This document shows, in pieces, positions 47,345 to 58,217 of a DNA stretch of 64,000 bases. The notes under the pieces were generated by a model. It did no database searches and had not been told where the DNA came from. It saw nothing but the letters and a program-made list of their open reading frames with translations. Both the position numbers and the translations under genes were made by a program. Numbering within the stretch: position 1 is the stretch's first letter; every line of letters begins with the position of its first letter. Source of the stretch: Amoebophrya sp. A120 (Eukaryota > Sar > Dinophyceae > Syndiniales > Amoebophryaceae); contig CAJINV010000004.1 in the NCBI GenBank assembly GCA_905178155.1, forward strand, positions 5,558,828 to 5,622,827, in the 5' to 3' direction.

Positions 47345-48636
47345 CTACGAAATGAGCATGAGAAATTGACTCTGAGCAAAACTTACTGAGGGCTAGCCTA
47401 AAGCAAAGCTACTCCGATATCTAGCATGACAGATTGACACTACGGAGAAAACTACTGCGGTATAAAGCGTGATAAATTCAGTCCAAGACGCATCCAGCCA
47501 TTCTACTCCTACCACTAACTTTAGTTTCGCCTATTTCTATATCTACATCCTGATCACAAAAGTCAACTTTTCTCCCCCGAGCGGCTTCCCTCTTCGCCCT
47601 GCCTGTTTCCTGCGGTTGCTGCGGCGATCTTTTACGACTGTTTGCGACTGGGCTACTCGCTCGATCCCGAATGCGCACTGACTACCACTATCGGCGACTT
47701 CTGTTCCTGCGCCGTTTTCTCGCCTGCCCGATGGCAAGCGCCTAACCCTACTGCTGGGTCCTTTTCTTCGTCTTCTTCGCCGGCTTCTGCGACGGTACTT
47801 GCTGCCTCGCTGGTCTGGTCTGCTTCCGGTACTGGTGGCCATCTGTTTTCTTGCTTCTACTACAAAAACATATCTACGGCCCTTGCTCTTCTCCTTGTTC
47901 TTCTTTGTCTGCGTAAGCTTTTCCCAGTCTTTGGGCGTAGTCCTGCTGTCAGCAAATTCGACGAGTTGCGCTGTAGTCCGGCGCTGTCCTCGAATCTTGC
48001 AACAATCTAGGCACTATCCTTCGCTTCGCTTTTTGTCCTTTCCTAGCCTAGTAATGCGATCCAGTCCCTTTGTAGATGCTTCTTGCCCAACATCTACACA
48101 AGGCGTCTAGTTCTAGCACTACTGCTAGTTTGTCAGCTTCCTGCGTAAAACTTTCGCTGTGGCGTGGAAAGTTTTCACGCCAGGCAACCTAGACAATTTC
48201 CAACCGATCCAACTGCTAAAGGTTCCAGATTTTACGACCCAACTACGCGGCAGTTGGGCTCATAACTCTGTTGGGAAATAGTCCCAATCCTGTCTGGCAG
48301 TGGTCGCTGGATCGTATTCGAGAGAACACAGGGCGTGCTCCACGTCTAGTCTCCATGAGCGGAGTGCATCTAGCTACGATGGCACGACGTGCATTGCTAA
48401 TCTCTATTCGGTAACAAATAGCCATCTTGGCCCTGTCTAGTGTGTTCAGGTTTTCATGTGAATGGTGTGCGTCTAGATCTATTTCCCTATCTGGTGCCCT
48501 ATACATTTATGATTTTCTATGAACCTAGCTACTTTGCATGATCTCCCTACCTGTTTCGTAGGCCTATGATCCTCATGAGTTCTTGCACGATTTGGATCCA
48601 CGACATTAGTAGGATTGGGGATTTTACCGATCCAAA
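47345..48636. other. Probable intron or intergenic DNA 5' of the gene 8 exon
   Basis: Introner-like motifs GCATGAGAAATTG and TAGCATGACAGATTG occur at 47355-47450, but no paired termini were found. The rest contains no supportable coding sequence. Confidence 0.4.
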
Positions 48637-49979
48637 CACCGTTCTCCTCGTACAGGCTCTGCACGGAAACGTTGCCCAAGGTACCTGTACTGGTCCGTAC
48701 ATGCTACCTTGGAACCCTTCCTGCACTAGTGCCTCATTGGGTACATGCTACCTGAACTAGGTCAGGTACGTGCACTACTTCCTCATTGTTACAATTAGTG
48801 CACAAGCCTTCCTAGCATTGCAATTAGGAAGCCTACCTTGGAACCCTTCCTGAACTAGTAGCAGGTACTAGTTCCTCCTTGGTACCTGTAAGGTACTCGA
48901 GCCCTAGTGCGTATTGGCCCAAGGTACAGCGCCATGACTTGCCATCCATAGTCCCCTCTCACCCTTCATGGGGTGAAGCAGGAGACCTGCGGGGAGCAAG
49001 TCAGGGGGGGCGCCGCAACTTTGGCCGCTGAATGTATCAACATTCGTGGAAGGGGGGGCGGCGCTGCTCACACATGATACCGCGTTCGCGGGCTTCCGCG
49101 ATGCGCCGGCCGGACCTTCCGTGGCTGCAAGAATGAATGCCGCCCAACTTGACACAATGCTGAGCCGACAGGGAGGGCCCGGGAAGGGCATGCCGGGGGG
49201 GCGGGACCCGCACTCTGCTGGCCAGTGGTCCCCCCCTGCGTGCCAATTCCATCGCCGGCTGGCGGGCGATAACGGAGGGCCGGCCGCGCCACAGCCCGCA
49301 AGCGGGGCATGGGAATGGGGCTGCCCGGCCGTGCAACACGCTCGCCCGCGCGCCCGGACTCCGACCCGGGCCGACCGAGGCAGGCGGAACACCACGGCCG
49401 CACCCCCTCACCGACGCAGCAGGCTGAGGGAGCCGGCGGGGCCTCCGGCTACGCCAAGGCTCCCGAAATCGCGCAGGGCCTGCGAGGGGGGCATGGCCTC
49501 CGAGCACCACCTGCGCGACCACATTGCACCCCCCGGCCACCATCGCCAGGCGGCTCGGGCACCGCTTGGGAGGTGGTTTTCCGCCGCGCGCGGCCGCGCA
49601 GGCAGCCAGCGTTCGCTCGCGATTTGGTCTCGATCTCGTGCTATTAGCGCAAAGGTAGCGATTTTTTTCAAAGCTTTGAAAAAAATCGCTACCTTTGCGC
49701 TACCCCAAAACCATGTAGGAGCGTCCGCGCGAAGGCGCTACGCCTTAACAGACCTACGCACATGCTCCCGAGCAGGGGTTGCACATTTTGCAATCACCCA
49801 TGTGCCGTTTATCGGCGGGGGATCGCCGCGACACTTAGGGCCGCCGACGGAGCGAAGTTCCTGCCGCGCCTCGAAAAGATCGCGCGTTTGCGGGGCCAAG
49901 CACGCGAAAGCGCGATTTTAGCACGTTCCGCAGGGTTCCGCTTTTGCAATTAGTCCCACCCTATTTTCCAAGCTGAGGT
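48637..49979. repeat. 1343-bp tandem duplication, copy 1
   Basis: It begins at the LysM-like block (CGTTCTCCTCGTACAGGC on plus). Copy 2 follows immediately and appears identical. The unit has a left part rich in short repeats (ACCTTGGAACCCTTCCTG; ACTAGT), a GC-rich middle, and a 56-bp palindrome. Long ORFs on both strands of the GC-rich part are composition artefacts. Confidence 0.95.
49646..49701. repeat. 56-bp perfect palindrome
   Basis: Each arm is 28 bp (AGCGCAAAGGTAGCG...CAAAG and its inverse) with no spacer, so it could form a cruciform or hairpin. It is repeated in copy 2 at 50989-51044. Confidence 0.95.
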
Positions 49980-51322
49980 CACCGTTCTCCTCGTACAGGC
50001 TCTGCACGGAAACGTTGCCCAAGGTACCTGTACTGGTCCGTACATGCTACCTTGGAACCCTTCCTGCACTAGTGCCTCATTGGGTACATGCTACCTGAAC
50101 TAGGTCAGGTACGTGCACTACTTCCTCATTGTTACAATTAGTGCACAAGCCTTCCTAGCATTGCAATTAGGAAGCCTACCTTGGAACCCTTCCTGAACTA
50201 GTAGCAGGTACTAGTTCCTCCTTGGTACCTGTAAGGTACTCGAGCCCTAGTGCGTATTGGCCCAAGGTACAGCGCCATGACTTGCCATCCATAGTCCCCT
50301 CTCACCCTTCATGGGGTGAAGCAGGAGACCTGCGGGGAGCAAGTCAGGGGGGGCGCCGCAACTTTGGCCGCTGAATGTATCAACATTCGTGGAAGGGGGG
50401 GCGGCGCTGCTCACACATGATACCGCGTTCGCGGGCTTCCGCGATGCGCCGGCCGGACCTTCCGTGGCTGCAAGAATGAATGCCGCCCAACTTGACACAA
50501 TGCTGAGCCGACAGGGAGGGCCCGGGAAGGGCATGCCGGGGGGGCGGGACCCGCACTCTGCTGGCCAGTGGTCCCCCCCTGCGTGCCAATTCCATCGCCG
50601 GCTGGCGGGCGATAACGGAGGGCCGGCCGCGCCACAGCCCGCAAGCGGGGCATGGGAATGGGGCTGCCCGGCCGTGCAACACGCTCGCCCGCGCGCCCGG
50701 ACTCCGACCCGGGCCGACCGAGGCAGGCGGAACACCACGGCCGCACCCCCTCACCGACGCAGCAGGCTGAGGGAGCCGGCGGGGCCTCCGGCTACGCCAA
50801 GGCTCCCGAAATCGCGCAGGGCCTGCGAGGGGGGCATGGCCTCCGAGCACCACCTGCGCGACCACATTGCACCCCCCGGCCACCATCGCCAGGCGGCTCG
50901 GGCACCGCTTGGGAGGTGGTTTTCCGCCGCGCGCGGCCGCGCAGGCAGCCAGCGTTCGCTCGCGATTTGGTCTCGATCTCGTGCTATTAGCGCAAAGGTA
51001 GCGATTTTTTTCAAAGCTTTGAAAAAAATCGCTACCTTTGCGCTACCCCAAAACCATGTAGGAGCGTCCGCGCGAAGGCGCTACGCCTTAACAGACCTAC
51101 GCACATGCTCCCGAGCAGGGGTTGCACATTTTGCAATCACCCATGTGCCGTTTATCGGCGGGGGATCGCCGCGACACTTAGGGCCGCCGACGGAGCGAAG
51201 TTCCTGCCGCGCCTCGAAAAGATCGCGCGTTTGCGGGGCCAAGCACGCGAAAGCGCGATTTTAGCACGTTCCGCAGGGTTCCGCTTTTGCAATTAGTCCC
51301 ACCCTATTTTCCAAGCTGAGGT
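49980..51322. repeat. 1343-bp tandem duplication, copy 2
   Basis: It follows copy 1 directly and is bounded on the right by a third LysM-like block at 51323-51360. Confidence 0.95.
50989..51044. repeat. 56-bp perfect palindrome (second copy)
   Basis: Same as 49646-49701, offset by exactly 1343 bp. Confidence 0.95.
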
Positions 51323-51517
51323 CACCGTTCTCCTCGTACAGGCTCTGCACGGAAACGTTGCAGGGGGATACAAGGCGATGTCCAGCAACTTTTTCACAAA
51401 GTGGTTTCTCCGCGGATCTACCAAATCCGCGTACGGCGGTTCGGACGGCTGGATAGTGCTCAACGGTGGCAACGGGGGGTCGTTACCGGCGGTACGACCT
51501 ATGACAGCATCCGCCAC
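51323..51517 (-). CDS. Locus 9: exon(s) with LysM-like block, gene assignment uncertain
   Basis: After a possible TCATAG acceptor (about 51495) the frame reads RTAGNDPPLPPLSTIQP, then DLVDPRRNHFVKKLLDIALYPP. It then meets another copy of the NVSVQSLYEENG block in a different frame. At least one splice or frame change is therefore needed. It could be a 3' exon of the ORF at 51780-52364 or a 5' exon of gene 8. Confidence 0.35.
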
Positions 51518-51639
51518 TTCCTCGAATATGTTACTCGCACCTTTCTATGCAGGGAAAAAACGTCGTGATCTACTGTGTCTGGAGGATTTATTTTGCAGAT
51601 GTGTGTCCGTCGTGCGGTATTTGCATGGCACAGAAGCTG

Positions 51640-51796
51640 CTCTGGCATGCAAGCAATATTAGCATCACAAGTTATAGTTTTGTGAAATTACAAATCTTTT
51701 TTGTATAAGTGAAATCCGCATTACAAATTTAATTTCTCATCATGCTGAGGAAATTTGTAATGCATTGATACGAGTGCGATACTTTTGCAGTGCATA
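51640..51796. mobile_element. Family C introner remnant (right half)
   Basis: The right arm is intact (TACGAGTGCGATACTTTTGC, ending GTGCATA, then TCAGG). The usual left arm and matching flank were not found, so the left end has decayed or been replaced. Confidence 0.65.
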
Positions 51797-52364
51797 TCAG
51801 GTGCTGCTGGACAATCCGTTTCGCGTATTTCTTTTTACTTTCATTGTGATCCTTGTCATCACGGTAAATATGGTCCTTGTAGAAATTGATATCCTCCAGC
51901 TCATTCTTTTCCAACGCGTCATGAATGTTGATGTTCAGCACAGTTTCCCAGGGCACATCGTCGAAAAAGGCTTTCTGTATTATCTCCCCCCGCTTTGCTT
52001 CGTCGGCACTGAAAAAGCCGTCGAGCGCGGTCCGCAGGTCCCGCCCGACGGCGAGTAAATCGCCGATTTCGAGGCTGGCAAGCGGGTTCCGGTCGTGCTC
52101 CAGGGTGTGCACAAAGGGGGCGTAGTGGTCCCACAGCAGGTTAGCGGAGGCGGGCTGGAGATGAAAAACTGTGTCCGACGAGGACGTGGGTAGTCTCAAG
52201 GTGCCGCACAACGCAAAGAGGGAAATCGCGCTGATAAAGCAGGAGGTCCCGCCCGTACTAGTGCGACGGAGATGATAAAAGGAGCTCCTCGCGCGGACTC
52301 CGGCCCTTGATGTCGTGCTGGTACTAGCACTAGAATGTTTATCCACGCTCCTTGTTGATCTCAT
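51780..52364 (-). CDS. Locus 9: unknown protein with hydrophobic N-terminal segment (3' end uncertain)
   Basis: The ATG at 52364 opens MRSTRSVDKHSSAS, a Ser/Arg-rich start, then a hydrophobic segment (TSCFISAISLFALCGTL) that could be a signal anchor. A charged domain (LLWDHYAPFVHTLEHDRNP, ALDGFFSADEAKRGEIIQK, DVPWETVLNINIHDALEKN) follows, ending YAKRIVQQHL at the family-C remnant. No family was recognised. The start is only 24 nt past the stop of the next ORF upstream, so the two may belong to one spliced gene. Confidence 0.5.
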
Positions 52365-52387
52365 CTTCGGACTTCTTGTGCGGTGAT

Positions 52388-53524
52388 CTAGTCCGACGAA
52401 CAAAGACGCTGTCGTGGAGAACGAGGAGGAGTCCGACGAACAAAGACCCTGTCGTTATGCTCGTCTGTGTCGGACGAGGAGGAGGTGTTGTGTGATTTTC
52501 GACTCTTTTTGGACTTATGTCTCTTTTTCTTGTCGCCCTTGGAGGATCTGCTCCTGTGTTGTACTGGCGTCTTGGAAGCCGTAGAGAAATTCGGACTGGT
52601 CATGTCGCCGCTGTGAATCTCCATGCCATCTCCACGACCTCCTGCATCTCTTGTTTTACTGCTGTGCTGCGCGTGACTCCGGAACGAGGACTCGTCGGCC
52701 CCATGGTCTCCTTGTGCTTCGAAGTGGTGGTCTTCACGCTTAGTACTTCTACCCGCTTCCCCTCTCGACGAGGACTGTTGTCGTCTATGACGTCGGCGTC
52801 GACTGGAACTACTTTCAGCACGCGGCCCACCTGCCGCCCCAGAAGAGCCGAGGCTGCTCGAAGATGAGCCACGCCGGTGTCTACTGCTTTTGCGGGATTT
52901 GTTCTTCCGTTTCTTTGCCTTCTTCAAATGCGGACTGGTGCTGCTTCTCGTCTTTTTCTTGTTGGCACTTATTTCTCGTTCTGCTTGATCTTGATGTCGT
53001 GGTCCAGCGATAGTTGACGAAGACCCCCGAAAGCGACAATACAGTGCCGTTCTCCTCGTACAGGCCCTGCACGGAAACGTTGCAAACCTTCTGCGCAGCT
53101 TGCTTTTCGTAAGTCTGCCCATCAGATAGCACAACCGGGTCGTGGAAGCGGTTTTCAGGCTCCTGGAGGAATGGAATTCATTCAGCGACCCAAGGTCCGC
53201 GCGGTTCCGCATCGCGGGAGGTTCGTGAGCTGGTGCCGGGTTGTGATTTTCATTGCCGGACGAGTTTTTGTTGTTGTTCGCCACAACAACCACAACCGCG
53301 ACAACAGCACCAATAACGAGGACTGCGGCAATCACGATCAGGGTGATGATGAGCGGCTTATTTTTCGAGCAGCAATTTCTATTCGTGGCTTCCGTGGAGC
53401 TTCGATTTTCGGGGTGAAATTCACCCGTCTCAGCCCGCTCGTCCTCACCCGCCGCAGCCGCATACCCGCTGCGTCCCTCCTGGTGACGGTACGGCTCGGT
53501 GACTATGCGGTCTCTACGCTTCAT
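52388..53524 (-). CDS. Locus 9: single-pass membrane protein with Arg/Ser-rich tail
   Basis: The ATG at 53524 opens a 378-residue frame. Residues 1-56 are hydrophilic, 57-82 form a strong membrane segment (LIITLIVIAAVLVIGAVVAV), followed by an Asn-rich linker and a long Arg/Ser/Lys-rich tail (KKRKNKSRKSSRHRR; RSRSSKGDKKKRHKSKKSRK). In another frame inside it (about 53160-53040) is DPVVLSDGQTYEKQAAQKV followed by NVSVQGLYEENG, which resembles a full LysM repeat and is preceded by a CTCCAG acceptor. The true transcript may therefore splice from the membrane exon into that frame. A direct repeat of GTCCGACGAACAAAGAC occurs at the 3' end (52391 and 52432). Confidence 0.55.
   Translation of the reverse strand: MKRRDRIVTEPYRHQEGRSGYAAAAGEDERAETGEFHPENRSSTEATNRNCCSKNKPLIITLIVIAAVLVIGAVVAVVVVVANNNKNSSGNENHNPAPAHEPPAMRNRADLGSLNEFHSSRSLKTASTTRLCYLMGRLTKSKLRRRFATFPCRACTRRTALYCRFRGSSSTIAGPRHQDQAEREISANKKKTRSSTSPHLKKAKKRKNKSRKSSRHRRGSSSSSLGSSGAAGGPRAESSSSRRRRHRRQQSSSRGEAGRSTKREDHHFEAQGDHGADESSFRSHAQHSSKTRDAGGRGDGMEIHSGDMTSPNFSTASKTPVQHRSRSSKGDKKKRHKSKKSRKSHNTSSSSDTDEHNDRVFVRRTPPRSPRQRLCSSD
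53040..53160 (-). other. Alternative-frame LysM-like exon candidate
   Basis: After the acceptor CTCCAG the frame reads EPENRFHDPVVLSDGQTYEK, then QAAQKVCNVSVQGLYEENGT before a GTATTG donor-like site. The pattern DGQTYEKQAAQKVCNVSV fits a LysM repeat (acidic-Gly, hydrophobic helix, N-V-S-V). Confidence 0.5.
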
Positions 53525-54336
53525 AATTGTAAATTGCTCTGTGAAGTAGATCAGGGCTCTGCTGGGTAGTTATACCAAGCACGTAGACCACACAAACTCG
53601 GTGCAGTCTTCTGCTCTGAAATGGAGAAGCTCGAATAACGATCAACCTTCCGCTTCTGCGTGGCAAGGAGAATGCTGCTCTGCTTCGCACGCGAGCGCTC
53701 GATTAAATCGCGCCTGTGCCTTTCAGGCGTTAATAAAAGTCAACTTTTTTTGTTATCTTTTATTTTTTGTCGTAGGCAAGTAGTTATAGCAAAAAGAATA
53801 CAGCCCAGATTTTGCTATGACAGAACTCTTTGCAGCGACCACGGTATCAAGACTTGACTGGTACGAAGATAATTTCCGGGGTGTGAAATTTTTTCGACTT
53901 GTAACCATAACTGCTCACTACATTTTCATGTTGCCAATCTATAAAAATAAGCGCCGTGCCTGCGCAATCGCGTCACTATCGTTGCAGGTTTCTCTCTTTT
54001 TACCGAGCAAGGCGTTTGCTTCTCAACACCGAGGAAGCGGAAGAAGTTAACAGACAATCATAATTTCTTGGAGGTTCAGAATGCGTCTTGATCTTTCTAT
54101 TGGTTATGACAAAATAAATCGGCACCAACCAATCGGAACAAGATACATCAACATCTGCTCCGACTCTACAGGCAAAAAGGATGAAGATGATTGATCATTC
54201 ATCCGAGGAAAGCATTGAATTGCTTCGCAACTGCTCCAGTTTGATCTTGCTTTGTTCGTACTCATCTCTGGTTCTTTATGCCAGAACCGAACTTCCGTCG
54301 TTTGCCTCCTGTTCGAATCGACGTTAGGCACTACTT

Positions 54337-54408
54337 GCAAGCCACCTTTGTGTAGTAGCAAGCCACCTTTGTGTAGATAAGGATCCATGCAAGCCACCTT
54401 TGTGTAGT
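54337..54408. repeat. Three copies of GCAAGCCACCTTTGTGTAG
   Basis: Copies begin near 54337, 54358 and 54390. The last one opens the dispersed repeat shared with 44.0 kb. Confidence 0.85.
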
Positions 54409-54463
54409 AGCTCAACAACAAGAAGAAAGCGATCCTTCGACCACAACAACAAAACAAAAATGA
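54382..54463. repeat. Dispersed upstream repeat, copy 2
   Basis: Closely related to 43985-44070 and ends in the same CAACAACAAAACAAAAATGA-type run. Confidence 0.75.
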
Positions 54464-54971
54464 CGCGGGAATCGGAAGAAAACCGATAACATAGCCAAAT
54501 TCTTTTCTTCTTAGCCGGCGTGTTTTAAATGAATCTTGCAGGAGAAACCTTTAAAGGCCTAAACATCAACTTTCAATCATATATCGTCCACAAGCAACAT
54601 CATGTCGACGCCGAAGAAGAATTCAACAAAAGAAGAAAAATTGACGAGAGACAAACAGGAAACGCCTCCGCTCAACACCAACGGTCAATAGGTACTTAGT
54701 GCAGCTGCTGTTGATGTTGAAACAGAGTAATTTACTTATTCTTATCTTCAGACGTATGAACTAATAAGGCCGCAGTAGAAATAAGAGCAGGAGCTCCCAC
54801 CCACCAGAGCTTGTTCATCTCACTTGCGTGTCGCTTTGTTAACAACAAAATAGGTGGAACCCCAGTGTTAGAGAATCATGTCGCCAATGGAAATACTGAC
54901 TGCCGAATAAGTAAGAGTAACTACGACCTAAGTTGCAGATAAGGCAGTTCTACTATCATTATATCGTATTT

Positions 54972-56868
54972 TTAAGTAGCAGTACTATGCAACAAGAAGG
55001 CTTGATCAACATTCGACGCACAAAAGTGGTCGCATTCCGCGGTGGCCCACTTGCACAGGGCATCGGAGTATCAAGTGTAAAAATGTCTGGGTCTGGAAGA
55101 ATGCAATTTGTCATGCTAAATCTGAATAGACAATAGACACCCATAATAGCTCATAGAACCCTGTCATCTTCCACCAAGTGAAACATCAATGGTGAGGTGC
55201 CCAGGGCCCCTGGAGGTGAGAAACGAGGGTGGCACCTATAGTCGACCATACCAACTGGTCGACCAGGAAATGAGGAAGTGGGTAAGGAACACAAATGTCC
55301 CGGGATAACAAAAACTGAATATCCCGCACAACCTCTGCCAACCACTGCCCTCGAATTCACAAAAGAAAAGGCTGAAAGCCAATTCAACTCCGGATCAGAA
55401 GCATGCAAAAATCTGTGTTGCATGATTACCAAAACTCGTCCAGAATTGACGAAGTCGGGAGGGAGTTTCTCATGCAGGATAGGCATGAGAGAGATCGCAC
55501 ACAATCTGTCATGCTAGGTCCTGCATTCCAGACCTCATGGGTCATGGAAAAGCTAGATGACAAATCTCGCAATCTCCCAGACCCAGACATATTTGCAATC
55601 CATACGCTGAGAATTGAAGCCTGGTTGGTACTAGTACTGGCCGCTCCACAACAACAACCGTAGCAGTTCGTGGTCTCCTCTTCGAACCAGCGCTGGAGTT
55701 GGTCGTAAGCTGCGCGGGTCGGGTTCCGCAGCAACGCAGCCATCCCGTCCAACACCCGGTTGAGGCTCTGTATGCAAGAAAAAATCTGTGTAAGTGCAAA
55801 TCTGTGATGCAGAAAATGCAAAACAGTTGTACTTGTCGTGCTCGACATGCATGATCGGCTCGCTTCCTATGTGTTTTCCCTTACTATCTGTGCGACATAA
55901 CAAGAAGTTTTTCCAGTCATGGCAGGCGAACTTGTGATGCAGCTTGCCCGAAAGACTAATACACTAACACAGTTTTTTTCTTGCATACCCGGTTCGCGCT
56001 CCTCTTCACTCGTCCAAGTGCGCCACTCCGCGTGGCAGTGCCGGTATTCAAACTCGGAAAAGAGGAGCTGCCGCATCTGCTGCCGCTCAGACTCTCGGTC
56101 CTCGCAGAAGATCCGTAGTTCTTGTTGTACTGAAGATGAGGCTTGCGGCTGGGCGGGAAGAACGGGATCATGTGGAGGAGAGAATCTTTCCTGTTCATCG
56201 TAGAAAGCATAATTGTAGTTTGAGGACGTGCTTGCTGCGCTTGGAGATGTTGACTCGTTCAACACCGCTGGAGAGGTGCTATCGTTGGTGGAACTAAAAC
56301 TTGCTTCAACATCAACATCATCTTCGGAGAGATGAATATTGTCATAGTCAACATCAACATTCGCCGACGAATGTGAATCATTCCTCATATTATAGGCAAC
56401 ATGATCTTCAGGACGAACAAAAGCCCGTGTCATGACGATTGTGATGTGAAAGTCAGAGGGTCGGTTTTCGTGATTTTGTTGGTTTATTTCCGTAGGGAGA
56501 TTTTCTTGACGCCCCCGGAAAACTACCACATGTCGATGATCGCGGTTTAATATTCCAGGAGCTGGATCATGTTCGAAGTAGAGGCCTACCTCCGGTCGTT
56601 CACGTTCTTGCTGCCCCAAATGAAGAACCGGGCTGCGATTAATATAGTTCCGGGAAACAACATCAAAACTGCTCCTGCCTGGGTCGTGAAGCAAATCATG
56701 GTTGCGTGCTGATGTGGGGATGCTGTGGGTTTCTTGGGTGCGCATCATCTGGATCCTTCGTGCAGCTCGCGGGGGGTGCTGTGACTGCTGCAGTTCTTGC
56801 GGGAAGCTAATGGTCGCGTGTATCATTTTTGTGGAACAAGAGGGCTCTTCTTCGTACTGTTGTAGCAT
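54972..56868 (-). CDS. Gene 10: 377-residue protein of unknown function
   Basis: Exons: 56868-55988, 55765-55605, 55063-54972, totalling 1134 nt. The ATG at 56868 opens MLQQYEEEPSCSTKM. A Gln/Arg/Asn-rich N-terminal half with an acidic Ser-rich patch (DIHLSEDDVDVEASFSS region) follows. A conserved-looking charged segment (FCEDRESERQQMRQLL, FEYRHCHAEWRTW) runs into LNRVLDGMAALLRNP, then a Cys-rich stretch (TNCYGCCCGAAS) and a short tail with CKWATAECDHFC. Both introns are introners, and both have eroded duplications (3 of 5 bases), yet the frame is intact. No family was recognised. Confidence 0.72.
55069..55604. mobile_element. Introner element, family A, with nested insertion
   Basis: 536 bp. 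It starts TATCAAGTG and ends CAATCCATA. The left 60 bp and right 210 bp match ordinary family-A copies such as 8260-8520. The middle (about 55130-55392) is unrelated. Flanks are CGGAG and CGCTG (3/5). It is the last intron of gene 10. Confidence 0.85.
55771..55987. mobile_element. Introner element, family G
   Basis: 217 bp. It starts TATGCAAGAAAAAA and ends CTTGCATA. Flanks are CTCTG and CCCGG (3/5). It is an intron of gene 10 and is in frame. Confidence 0.88.
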
Positions 56869-58217
56869 GACAATGAGGGCACTGTTTATTGCGCAACCCC
56901 TGAACAATGAAAGACTGCCCACTCAACGGCGGCGGTCAGACCTTCTTGCCCTAGTCTTTGTTCAGATTGCTTTCCTCTGTGGTTTAGATTTTCCATATTA
57001 ATTGCGCCCATGTCTATCAATAGAAATTCAGTGGAATCTAATCACGATTCTCGGTAGTTTTCTGGATGCTGTTGCTGCTCCCTGCAGTACTGATTGTGAA
57101 AAAACGCATAGGACACGGATTCAATTGGGTCAGAGGAAGAAGTATGACCAGCGTCTCTACTGTGTGTGAGATCAAAGACGTTGGATCTTCTTATTTTTCG
57201 CAAACGCCAACGAACTTTTAACAGTGCAATGACGGTATCAGGCAGCGGCAATGGTACGTGAGAACCGCGGCATTGCGATATTAGCGGCGGTTTCCCACAA
57301 CAAAAAATTGTCATCAACATCAAAACTCCTACTCCAGGTCTCCTGGCTGTCAGTTGTAGTATATCGTCTTTCTTAATTCTCTGTAGGATATGACCAGGAC
57401 GTGGTGGGAGTGATTTCAAGAAGTTCCTGGAACACGGTGCAAAAACGCAGCGAAGGAGGTCGGGAGGTTTGTCTCGGCGCTGTTGGTGGTCTTTTTGTGG
57501 TCTTCTATGATGATTAATACAGATTACACAATGTGCTGCGCGTCGTGTGGGTGATGTTCTTCACTGTGATTTACCACTGACATAATCAACTACCGTGTAG
57601 TGCGGGGACCACGGTGATCTCGGTGTAAGGGAATGCGACCGAATGATCGGGATGCGATCACAAGCGCTAAGCCTTGCTTCACGACGCAGTCGTGCTGGGG
57701 AGTGGTTCTTCTTCTTACTAACAAAAATAAACATGATTTCCCTGCTCTTGGAGAGGGCAGGACGACCTATGACAGTACTAAACAAACGTGTATACTAAAA
57801 TATACTCTATCGGCAAAACATGAACAGCTTGCTTTAAGTTTTCGTTTTCCTGAAGCTGGTGCGGGGGCAGAGCTCTTGGTCTTAGCGTGGCGACGTCGCC
57901 ACTGATCTGTGCCAGAAAAAAAAAAACAGCTACGAGCTTTCTTGGGTGTTATCTTGGCGACATCTCCACTGATATTTGCCAAAAAGTAGAAAGCAGCTTG
58001 TTGTGCCTGGAAAAATATTATAAAATCCAACACAAAACTACAGCCTGCTACTTACATATGAAGATTTTTAATGCTGAAACGGGGTAGGTTTATCGTCTAC
58101 TTCTAGTGAAGATTGTTGCCGACGCAGATAATAAACGTCGACAAATTTTTACTTGATCAAAGTCGTCGATGATGTTCTCCTTCAATAGCCCGTAGTTGCA
58201 CTTGAGTAAGTATAGCT
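56869..58217. other. Intergenic stretch between gene 11 and gene 10
   Basis: No supportable gene. A roughly 55-bp diverged direct repeat occurs at 57885-57935 and 57948-58000 (GGCGACGTCGCCACTGAT / GGCGACATCTCCACTGAT, followed by TGCCA and an A-run). Confidence 0.5.
57885..58000. repeat. Two-copy direct repeat
   Basis: Blocks TGGCGAC, CTCCACTGAT / CGCCACTGAT, TTGCCA and CAGCT recur about 63 bp apart. Confidence 0.65.

Larger units (their letters stand above)
53525..54971. other. Intergenic stretch between gene 10 and locus 9
   Basis: No supportable gene. It contains a three-copy tandem repeat (54337-54408) and the dispersed repeat at 54382-54463. Confidence 0.5.

Noticed and set aside
49046-49921. 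291-residue plus-strand ORF (and copy at 50389-51264) plus long minus-strand ORFs opposite
   Set aside because: Open frames on both strands in GC-rich repeated DNA. There is no domain and no upstream gene context, so this is a composition artefact of the 1343-bp unit.
53040-53160. Resemblance of DPVVLSDGQTYEK to a U-box
   Set aside because: The following NVSVQGLYEENG and the copies elsewhere fit a LysM repeat better, and no other U-box positions are present.
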